Positions 5,744 to 11,535 of a stretch of 13,499 bases of DNA are shown piece after piece. The translations under genes and the position numbers were made by a program. Under the pieces are notes generated by a model. The model was not told where the DNA came from. It searched no databases and worked only from the letters and a program-made list of their open reading frames with translations. The stretch comes from an uncultured Porphyromonadaceae bacterium. Lineage in GTDB: Bacteria > Bacteroidota > Bacteroidia > Bacteroidales > Muribaculaceae. The first letter of the stretch is position 1. Each line of letters starts with the position of its first letter. The stretch is from assembly GCA_900546835.1 (NCBI GenBank), contig UREH01000051.1, forward strand, positions 1-13,499, read 5' to 3'.

Positions 5744-7048
5744 TCACGCCTCGCCGAGGAAGTCGAAGCCGGCGTTGGTTACGGCTTCGGCCACTGCTTT
5801 CGGGTCGTATGCGCCATCCACGGCCACACGGCCCGTGGGAAGGTCGACTGCAACGCTGCTTACGCCGGCTACGGCGCCAACGGCTTTCTCAACTGTGGCT
5901 TTGCAATGCGCGCAAGCCATTCCGTTTACTTTATAGACTTTCTGCATGGTTGTATCTGTGGTTGAAGTGTTGTTGGATTCTTTTCTGAAGCGGCGGCGTT
6001 CGGCGGCTCCGGCCACAAAGGCGCGTAAAAGCAACGCTACGAGCAGGGCGGAGCAGAGCGTGGGGAACCACGGCCACTCCACGTGGCAGTGGGCTATGGT
6101 GTCGGCGGCGCCCCCTATGGCGAACCATTGCGCCGGAAGCAGGTAGTCGATCAGCAGGCCGAACAGAATTGCCGTCACGACTACCGAAAGCACGTAGACT
6201 GCCGTGGCACGGCGCCCCAGGCTCTTGCTGAGCACCATCACCGACGCGAAGTTGGCTGCCGGTCCGGCCATGAGGAGTACGAAGCCCACGCCGGGGGTGA
6301 GCCCTTTGAGCATCAGCGACATCGCGATGGGAATCGACCCCGTGGCGCATACGTACATCGGCACAGCAACAGCCACCATTACGAGCATGGCAAGCCGCGG
6401 GTATTCGGCCAGACTGAGGAAAAGCGAGTCGGGCACCGCCACGGTAATCACCGCCGCAACCACCAGCCCGATCACAAGCCATTTGCCTACGGATGCCACC
6501 ATATCGGTAAGGCCGTATTTTACTGCGGCCCACATTTTATTAATGAAGCCGCGCGGCGCCTCTGCCTCGGCCGCGCTTTGGCAGCAGCCGTCGCTACAGG
6601 CGGTGGCTGATGCGGTCACCGGCATGTCGTTGTCTCCGTCCTTGTCGCTTCGGTCCACAGCCATCCCTCCGGCTACCGAGCCGACGAGCGCTGCAATGGG
6701 CCTTACGATGGCAAATGGCAGGCCGAGCAGGGCGTAGGTGGCGGCTATGGAGTCGACGCCGGTCTGCGGAGTGGCAATGAGAAACGAGGTCGAGGCCCCT
6801 TTTGAGGCGCCCTGGCGGCGCAGTGCCACCGCTGTGGGAAGCACGCCGCACGAGCAGAGCGGCAGCGGAATGCCCAGCAGGGCGGCTTTCACTACCGGAC
6901 GCCATCCGTGGCCGGACAGGTGGCGGCTCATGGTGTCAGGCCGGATGAATACATGGAGCATCCCGGCCAGGATGAAACCCAGAAGTATGTAGGGCGACAT
7001 CTGGTTGAGGATGTTCAGCAGGGCGTATATAAGGTGTGAAAATTCCAT
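5744..7048 (-). CDS. SO_0444-type Cu/Zn efflux permease with fused C-terminal HMA domain
   Basis: This 434-residue inner-membrane protein belongs to the DUF318/ArsP-like permeases. It resembles members annotated as SO_0444 family Cu/Zn efflux transporters, which export metal from the cytoplasm. The N-terminal permease half contains ALLGIPLPLCSCGVLPTAVA near residue 56 (a paired-cysteine signature, Cys65 and Cys67) and QGASKGASTSFLIATPQTGV. After a hydrophilic loop carrying Cys151, Cys155 and Cys156, the second half includes MYVCATGSIPIAMSL (Cys234) and GVGFVLLMAGPAANFASVMV. A His-Cys-His group lies near 320-322. After the last helix and a polar linker, residues 368-434 form a heavy-metal-associated domain with GMACAHC (Cys379, Cys382). 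The linker ends in a Met (codon 5945-5947) exactly at the domain edge. The HMA-AraC regulator lies just upstream on the same strand, and the promoter at 7076-7083 directly precedes the start. The substrate, copper or zinc, is inferred from the family. Confidence 0.88.
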   Translation of the reverse strand: MEFSHLIYALLNILNQMSPYILLGFILAGMLHVFIRPDTMSRHLSGHGWRPVVKAALLGIPLPLCSCGVLPTAVALRRQGASKGASTSFLIATPQTGVDSIAATYALLGLPFAIVRPIAALVGSVAGGMAVDRSDKDGDNDMPVTASATACSDGCCQSAAEAEAPRGFINKMWAAVKYGLTDMVASVGKWLVIGLVVAAVITVAVPDSLFLSLAEYPRLAMLVMVAVAVPMYVCATGSIPIAMSLMLKGLTPGVGFVLLMAGPAANFASVMVLSKSLGRRATAVYVLSVVVTAILFGLLIDYLLPAQWFAIGGAADTIAHCHVEWPWFPTLCSALLVALLLRAFVAGAAERRRFRKESNNTSTTDTTMQKVYKVNGMACAHCKATVEKAVGAVAGVSSVAVDLPTGRVAVDGAYDPKAVAEAVTNAGFDFLGEA

Positions 7049-7075
7049 CTTTGCTTTCTGTTATTATTTCGAATG

Positions 7076-7092
7076 CAAAGATAGTATCTTTG
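7076..7092. promoter_or_regulatory. Permease promoter -7 element inside a 17-base palindrome
   Basis: CAAAGATA-G-TATCTTTG is a perfect inverted repeat about a central base. On the minus strand it supplies TATCTTTG (7076-7083), an exact Bacteroidetes -7 element placed 27 bases upstream of the permease ATG (7046-7048). Its mirror supplies the same element on the plus strand (7085-7092). A good -33 element is not visible for either direction, which fits an activator-dependent or regulated promoter. Confidence 0.6.
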
Positions 7093-7097
7093 ATACA

Positions 7098-7119
7098 CCG
7101 GAATGTTACACGATTCCGG
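7098..7119. promoter_or_regulatory. Candidate operator dyad upstream of the permease promoter
   Basis: CCGGAAT and ATTCCGG are perfect 7-base inverted repeats separated by 8 bases. They begin 14 bases upstream of the minus-strand -7 element, so the dyad covers the -20 to -45 region where a regulator would meet polymerase. The metal-sensing AraC-type protein encoded immediately upstream is the obvious candidate binder. That assignment is inferred from position only. Confidence 0.45.
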
Positions 7120-7171
7120 AGTCCGATTGCATATTTTCGCCCTTGGAAATCGCAACCCCATTGAGGTGGCG

Positions 7172-7738
7172 TCACACTTCATTTAAAGGTATCCGCTCCG
7201 GCCGCAGTTTCTGGAACTGCGAGGGGGTCATGCCGGTCTGTGTCTTGAACTGGCGCGACAGATGCGCCACACTGGAGTAGCCCGCACGGTCGGCCACCTC
7301 GGAAATTGTCATCTCCCCGTAGCTTAGCAGCTCCTTTGCGAACTCCACGCGCTGGGCTATGGAATATTTCTCGATGGTGCGTCCCTCTGTGGCAGAGAAG
7401 ATTTTCGAAAGCGTGCCGTAGTCGGTGTTCAGATGGTCCTGAAGGCATGCCGAGAGGTTGAACCGGCAGTCGTGGTTGCGAACATGGTCTATAATCACCT
7501 GCTTGGCCGCCTCTACGAGCCGCTGCCCGGTGTCGAGGATGCGGCTGAAGCCGTGGGCGGCAAATTCACGGTCGAGGGCGGCGAGGAAGTCGGCATCGAC
7601 GTTCACGCTGTCGGCCAGCGAGGCCTCTCCGAGCTTCACTTCAATCTGATCCGCACCGACGCCGAGGCCGTGGAATATCGCTTCCACAGCCTCGACGCAA
7701 TGGCGGCATACCATTCCTTTTATGGCTATGTCAGTCAT
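7172..7738 (-). CDS. AraC-family regulator with N-terminal HMA-like metal-sensing domain
   Basis: This 188-residue protein pairs a small heavy-metal-associated-like domain with an AraC DNA-binding domain. Residues 1 to about 66 begin TDIAIKGMVCRHCVEAVEAI. The Cys11-Arg-His-Cys14 motif sits exactly where HMA domains bind Cu(I) or similar soft metals. Residues ~85-180 are the two helix-turn-helix AraC unit: YSIAQRVEFAKELLSYGEMT, then SEVADRAGYSSVAHLSRQF and the family ending TGMTPSQFQKLR. Such short HMA-AraC proteins are common in Bacteroidetes next to metal exporters. The start at 7738 places the CxxC near the N-terminus, as in relatives. It begins 22 bases after the stop of the nucleoside phosphorylase gene, so it may be read from that upstream transcript. 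The metal permease follows after a 123-base gap rich in dyad symmetry. Its likely role is metal-responsive control of that permease; whether it activates or represses is unknown. Confidence 0.85.
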   Translation of the reverse strand: MTDIAIKGMVCRHCVEAVEAIFHGLGVGADQIEVKLGEASLADSVNVDADFLAALDREFAAHGFSRILDTGQRLVEAAKQVIIDHVRNHDCRFNLSACLQDHLNTDYGTLSKIFSATEGRTIEKYSIAQRVEFAKELLSYGEMTISEVADRAGYSSVAHLSRQFKTQTGMTPSQFQKLRPERIPLNEV

Positions 7739-7760
7739 TTGGTCGGATTGACTTCGGAGG

Positions 7761-8636
7761 TCAGATACGCTCCAGAACGGTGGCTATAAGGTCGCGGATG
7801 GCGGTCTTGTAGTTGGGCGTCGCGTCGTGGCGCATACGGTTGGCGATGATCGAGCAGACGGTCATGGCGCGGTGGCCCATCAGGCGGCTCAGGCCCTGCA
7901 GCGGGGCGCTCTCCATTTCGTAGTTCGTGACTTTGCGGTCGCCGAAGCGGAAGCTCTCGATGCGGCTGTTAAGATCGGGGTTGGCCAGCGGCAGACGCAG
8001 CTCGCGGCCCTGCGGTCCGTAGAAGCCCACGGCCGAAATCGTATTGCCGCGCACCATATCGTCTTTGGCGATCTGATCGACCAGCTCGCTGTGGGCGTCG
8101 ACCACGTATGGCTTGGCCCAGAGCGGGTTCCATCCGGTATGCTCGGTGAAGGCTTTCTCAAACTCGAGGTCGGCTATCTCGTTGCGGCCGGCGTAGTAGT
8201 TGAGCACGCCGTCGAAGCCGATGGCTTTTTCGGCCACCACGGGCGTTCCTACGATCAGTTCTGGCTGCAGGGCTCCGGATGTGCCGATGCGCACCATAGA
8301 GAGCTGGCGGAAGTTCTCTTTCACCTCGCGGGTCTTGAAGTCTATGTTGGCCAGCGCATCGAGTTCGTTGATTACGATGTCGATGTTGTCTGGGCCGATG
8401 CCGTGGCTGAGGCACATTATGGGTTTACCCTTGAAGGTGCCTCCGATGGTATGGAATTCGCGCGACGATACCTCGAAGGTCTTCGTGTCGAAGTGCTCGG
8501 CCACGATGTTCACGCGGGCCGGGTCGCCTACGAGGATTATTCTGTCGGTAAGCTGTTCGGGAAGCAGGTGGAGATGAAACACCGAGCCGTCGGGATTGAT
8601 AATCAGCTCTGAGGGTGCGATAACTTTCTTTTCCAT
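7761..8636 (-). CDS. Nucleoside phosphorylase, uridine phosphorylase-like
   Basis: This 291-residue cytosolic enzyme of the PNP/UDP phosphorylase family splits a nucleoside with phosphate into base and pentose-1-phosphate, in pyrimidine (or purine) salvage. The glycine-rich phosphate site is LVGDPARVNIVAEHF (residues 35-49). LSHGIGPDNIDIVINELDAL (76-95) and MVRIGTSGALQPELIVGTPV (114-133) follow, the latter being the family's phosphate and ribose binding segment. The nucleoside-binding signature is TNYEMESAPLQGL (237-249), with the Glu-Met-Glu that contacts the ribose. The length is somewhat above the 250-residue E. coli Udp, as is usual for this Bacteroidales group. The ATG at 8636 is preceded by an AT-rich dyad (8674-8686). 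The AraC-type regulator starts 22 bases after its stop, so the two are probably co-transcribed although their functions look unrelated. Substrate specificity is inferred. Confidence 0.9.
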   Translation of the reverse strand: MEKKVIAPSELIINPDGSVFHLHLLPEQLTDRIILVGDPARVNIVAEHFDTKTFEVSSREFHTIGGTFKGKPIMCLSHGIGPDNIDIVINELDALANIDFKTREVKENFRQLSMVRIGTSGALQPELIVGTPVVAEKAIGFDGVLNYYAGRNEIADLEFEKAFTEHTGWNPLWAKPYVVDAHSELVDQIAKDDMVRGNTISAVGFYGPQGRELRLPLANPDLNSRIESFRFGDRKVTNYEMESAPLQGLSRLMGHRAMTVCSIIANRMRHDATPNYKTAIRDLIATVLERI

Positions 8637-8673
8637 GGTCGTTGTGTCGTTAGTTTTGTTGTCGTAGGTTCGT

Positions 8674-8686
8674 ATTATAGTATAAT
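8674..8686. promoter_or_regulatory. AT-rich palindrome upstream of the nucleoside phosphorylase
   Basis: ATTATA-G-TATAAT is a perfect inverted repeat about one central base, 37 bases upstream of the phosphorylase ATG, in the 87-base gap after dprA. It provides TATAAT-like boxes on both strands, but no TAnnTTTG element is visible in the gap. It could be the promoter core or an operator; I cannot tell which. Confidence 0.3.
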
Positions 8687-8723
8687 GTGGCGGTATGGCC
8701 GATGGTTCACGCGTGCCCCGGGG

Positions 8724-9827
8724 TCAGGCCATCCGGTAGCGGGCGCCGGGAAGGGCTACAAGCGTGCCGTTGAATTCAAGTTCAATCAGCAGCGCCATCA
8801 GCTTGCCAGCCGGAATGCCGAGGCTTGCCGAGAGGGTATTAGTCTGCGCCTCGCCGTTGTGGCGGATGAAATCCACCACCGCCTGCTGTTCTGGTGTCAG
8901 TTCGGGAAACATTCGCTCCTGGTCCCCCTCGCGCGGCCGGGCTGTCCAGCCCATGGTTGAAATCAGGTCGTCGGCCGTCTCTATCAGGTGTGCGGTGTTA
9001 CTCTTGATCAGAGCGTTGCACCCGCCGCTATAGAGGTCGGATGTGCGTCCGGGCAGAGCGAAGACGTCGCGGTTGTAGAGCATCCCCAGTCTGGCGGTGC
9101 GCAGTGCTCCTCCGCGGGCGGCGGCCGATTCGGCCACTATTACGGTGTCGCTCATCCCGGCTATGATGCGGTTGCGGGCCAGGAAGTTCGGGCGGATGGG
9201 CCGTGTGTGCGACGGGTATTCCGTCACGAGGATTCCTCCCGAGCGCACCATCCGCGCCGCTATGTTGCGGTGGTCGGCCGGGAAAATGGTATCGAGTCCG
9301 TGGGCCACCACAGCGGCCGTGGGAATGCCGCGCTCCATGGCGCGCTTGTGGGCGGTGATGTCGCAGCCCACGGCCAGTCCGCTGATTATCAGCAGGCCGT
9401 CCATTCGCTCGGCCAGTTCGTCGACGAGACGGTTGATGAAGCTCACGCCGTAGGTGGTGGCATTGCGTGTGCCTACGATGCTCAGGCAGTGGGTGGCGTT
9501 GAGGTCCACATTGCCCAGGGTGAAGAGCATCAGCGGCGCGTCGTCGCATTCGAGCATGCGCCGCGGATAGGCCGGGTCGGTGAAGTAGCTGCAGGCTAAG
9601 CCGTGCGCCTCGATGAACTGGCTTTCGCGCCGGGCATCCTCCAGAAGGCCGTTGCGGTAGGCGTCGCCGAGAATTTTGCCGTCGAAGCCGAGCATGGCGC
9701 GGAGCTGCCCTTCGGAAAGGGTCATAAACGCCTCTTCCGAGCCCGTGCGGCTCAGAATCTCTCGTGCTATGTCGGGGCGCAGCCCTTTCACGCGGGCGAA
9801 TGCCAGTCGGTATATGTCGAGGCTCAT
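8724..9827 (-). CDS. dprA: DNA-processing protein DprA
   Basis: This 367-residue cytosolic protein binds incoming single-stranded DNA and loads RecA during natural transformation; in Bacteroidales it is conserved even where competence is unproven. A helical, SAM-like N-terminal part (residues 1-75) precedes the Rossmann-fold DprA core. The core shows SIVGTRNATTYGVSFINRLV (about 116-135), IISGLAVGCDITAHKRAM, VVAHGLDTIFPADHRNIA, and the hallmark PNFLARNRIIAGMSDTVIV (213-231). ARGGALRTARLGMLYNRDVF and GGCNALIKSNTAHLI complete the nucleotide-like pocket. Residues ~305-367 form the C-terminal winged helix (LTPEQQAVVDFIRHNGEAQT onward). The length is typical. The start overlaps the end of the thioesterase gene by four bases (ATGA), so the two are translated as a coupled pair from a promoter near 10268-10299. 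No defect is visible. Confidence 0.95.
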   Translation of the reverse strand: MSLDIYRLAFARVKGLRPDIAREILSRTGSEEAFMTLSEGQLRAMLGFDGKILGDAYRNGLLEDARRESQFIEAHGLACSYFTDPAYPRRMLECDDAPLMLFTLGNVDLNATHCLSIVGTRNATTYGVSFINRLVDELAERMDGLLIISGLAVGCDITAHKRAMERGIPTAAVVAHGLDTIFPADHRNIAARMVRSGGILVTEYPSHTRPIRPNFLARNRIIAGMSDTVIVAESAAARGGALRTARLGMLYNRDVFALPGRTSDLYSGGCNALIKSNTAHLIETADDLISTMGWTARPREGDQERMFPELTPEQQAVVDFIRHNGEAQTNTLSASLGIPAGKLMALLIELEFNGTLVALPGARYRMA

Positions 9828-10246
9828 CGGTAGAATAGGGGTGTCTGAAGATTGAAGGCTGCGGCCAGGCGCTCGCCGCGGCTCAGGCGTCCTCCCTCAA
9901 GCGATACGATCGACACCACGGCATTCACCGCCGGGGCACCCGAGGGCGCGTAGATGTCCTGATGGAAAAGGAAGCGTGCTCCCTGCCGCTCCAGCCATAG
10001 TTTCGACACCATCGTCTCGCCCAGCCTGAGCGGCGTATGGTACTCGATTTCGATTTTGCTGACCACGGGGTCGATTCCCAGCCGCTGCATCTCTCTGAAG
10101 GTGAAGCCGCGCGACTCGCAGAATTCGTGGCGAGTGTGCTCCAGATAGTGCAGATAGTTGGCGTTGTTCACAATTCCTTGCGAATCAACCTCGTAGTCGC
10201 GCACCTTTATCGGCATTTCGAATATATACTGGTGTGAATCGTTCAT
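9824..10246 (-). CDS. Hot-dog acyl-CoA thioesterase (YbgC/4-HBT family)
   Basis: This 140-residue cytosolic protein of the 4-hydroxybenzoyl-CoA thioesterase superfamily is predicted to hydrolyse acyl-CoA or acyl-ACP thioesters. The signature region is KVRDYEVDSQGIVNNANYLH (residues 14-33). Asp21 is at the position of the catalytic acid, followed by the Gly-x-Val-x-Asn-x-x-Tyr helix start and LEHTRHEF. The remaining strands (SKIEIEYHTPLRLGETMVSK, then ARFLFHQDIYA) complete a single hot-dog fold of normal length. The ATG at 10246 is the first in-frame start of good context and leaves a 113-base divergent intergenic region. The TGA overlaps the dprA start, a conserved-looking pairing without an obvious shared function. 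The physiological substrate is unknown. Confidence 0.9.
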   Translation of the reverse strand: MNDSHQYIFEMPIKVRDYEVDSQGIVNNANYLHYLEHTRHEFCESRGFTFREMQRLGIDPVVSKIEIEYHTPLRLGETMVSKLWLERQGARFLFHQDIYAPSGAPAVNAVVSIVSLEGGRLSRGERLAAAFNLQTPLFYR

Positions 10247-10267
10247 TTTGCAGGCCTGTTGAATATG

Positions 10268-10299
10268 TAAAATTACGCAAAAAGGTGCTAACGGCCAAA
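10268..10299 (-). promoter_or_regulatory. Possible promoter for the thioesterase-dprA operon
   Basis: On the minus strand TAATTTTA (10268-10275) differs from the TAnnTTTG consensus only at the last base. A TTTG (10296-10299) lies 20 bases upstream, at -33 spacing. The -7 element is 22 bases before the ATG at 10246. This fit is plausible but imperfect. Confidence 0.4.
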
Positions 10300-10330
10300 C
10301 ATCGGGGGCAATCTATCGCCAAATTCTTCG

Positions 10331-10338
10331 TAACTTTG
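10331..10338 (+). promoter_or_regulatory. Bacteroidetes -7 element for the Ntn-hydrolase gene
   Basis: TAACTTTG followed by TA matches the -7 consensus and lies 21 bases before the ATG at 10360. No TTG is seen at the usual -33 distance. Together with the minus-strand promoter at 10268-10299 it makes the 10247-10359 gap a divergent promoter region. Confidence 0.55.
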
Positions 10339-10359
10339 TAGAATAACCTCGGAACCTAT

Positions 10360-11478
10360 ATGAATGTGATCCTCCGCTTCCTCGTTTCGGCGCTCACGGC
10401 GCTTGCCGCCTGGGCGAGCGCTTCAGGCTGTACCTCCGCGCTGGTAGGCGCCACGGCCACGGCCGACGGCCGCATGCTGCTCTGGAAGCACCGCGACACG
10501 GGGCATCAGGAGAATTTCGTAGATTGCGTTGCCGCCACCGACAGCACCCTGGCCTACGTGGCGCTCTTCAACGCCGGCGACTCCTTGCGCCGCGAAGCCT
10601 GGATAGGGTTCAACGAGGCCGGGTTCGCAGTGATGAACACCGCGAGCTACAATCTCGCGCCCGACACCGCCCGCGTGCGCGACCGCGAGGGGATTGTGAT
10701 GACCCAGGCGCTGCGCCGTTGCCGCCGTTTCGGCGATTTCACCGCTCTGCTCGATTCGGCCATCGCCAGCGGGCCGCTTGGCGTGCAGGCCAATTTCGGC
10801 GCTTTCGATGCAGAAGGGGATGGGGGATACGTGGAGTGCTCCGACCATACCTACTCCGTCTACCCGCTGGCGCTCGCTCCCGAGGGGGCGATTATCCGTT
10901 CCAACTACTCCTTTTCGGGTGGCAAGGAGCGGCGGTTAGGCTCCGTAAGGCAGTGTGACGCGGAAGCCCTGCTCGCCGAGCCTCTGCAGGAGCGCTCCGT
11001 GCGCCCCGAGACGTTCACCGAGGGCCTCAGCCGCTCGTTCTACCACGCCGGCGAGGGTCGCGACCTTTCGGCCGACGGAGCCATGCGCGTCGCCGACCGC
11101 GGCGAGATGATTCCACGCCGTATTTCGTCGGCCTCGGTAGTCATCGAGGGCCCGCTTCCGGGCGAGAACCCCGCCGAGACGATGATTATGTGGGTGTCGC
11201 TTGGGTTCCCGCCGGCTTCCCACGTAGAATCGGCGATGCTCGATTCCGTGGCGCCGGAACTGCTCCCGTCTGAACCGGGATGCCGCGCTCCGCTCAGTAG
11301 CGGGATGCTGCGCGTGCGTGATTCGCTCTTTTCGCGTCGCAACGCTTCCTCGCCGTGGATGCTCGACCTCGCGCGTCTGCGTCCGCTCATAGAGCAGGGG
11401 CGCCGGGCATCGGCCGAAGGCTATCGCCGCGGCCGCGCTCTCCGCGCCAACCGTATTTCCGAGTCTTCAACCGACTAA
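10360..11478 (+). CDS. Exported Ntn-hydrolase, C45/penicillin-acyltransferase-like amidase
   Basis: This 372-residue exported protein resembles the carcinine hydrolase / isopenicillin-N acyltransferase group (peptidase family C45 and related linear-amide hydrolases). These enzymes use an N-terminal cysteine as nucleophile. A hydrophobic leader (residues 1-22, ending AAWASAS) is followed by Gly-Cys24-Thr, then LVGATATADGRMLLWKHRDT with the conserved Arg45-Asp46. GFNEAGFAVMNTASYNL (83-99) follows and is typical of this fold. The expected N-terminal nucleophile is therefore Cys24, exposed by leader removal. The same ASGC context could instead be read as a lipobox, making Cys24 a lipid-anchored residue. 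A basic tail follows the core (RRASAEGYRRGRALRANR). The M3 peptidase gene begins 57 bases downstream, so the two may be expressed together as cell-envelope peptide or amide hydrolases. The substrate is unknown. Confidence 0.75.
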   Translation: MNVILRFLVSALTALAAWASASGCTSALVGATATADGRMLLWKHRDTGHQENFVDCVAATDSTLAYVALFNAGDSLRREAWIGFNEAGFAVMNTASYNLAPDTARVRDREGIVMTQALRRCRRFGDFTALLDSAIASGPLGVQANFGAFDAEGDGGYVECSDHTYSVYPLALAPEGAIIRSNYSFSGGKERRLGSVRQCDAEALLAEPLQERSVRPETFTEGLSRSFYHAGEGRDLSADGAMRVADRGEMIPRRISSASVVIEGPLPGENPAETMIMWVSLGFPPASHVESAMLDSVAPELLPSEPGCRAPLSSGMLRVRDSLFSRRNASSPWMLDLARLRPLIEQGRRASAEGYRRGRALRANRISESSTD

Positions 11479-11535
11479 ATCAATACTTCATAACAAACGC
11501 AGTAAAGTATATAAAATTTTGAACAGTTACTTATA

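Noticed and set aside
5657..5988. Small plus-strand frames near the tRNA and permease end
   Set aside because: They overlap the HMA coding end antisense and show no conserved-looking protein.
6083..6737. Plus-strand open frames opposite the permease, rich in His and Arg
   Set aside because: These are antisense shadows of the transmembrane gene; there is no protein-like domain, start context or promoter.
7827..8612. 261-codon plus-strand frame opposite the nucleoside phosphorylase
   Set aside because: The minus strand carries unmistakable phosphorylase signatures. This frame has the composition of its complement only.
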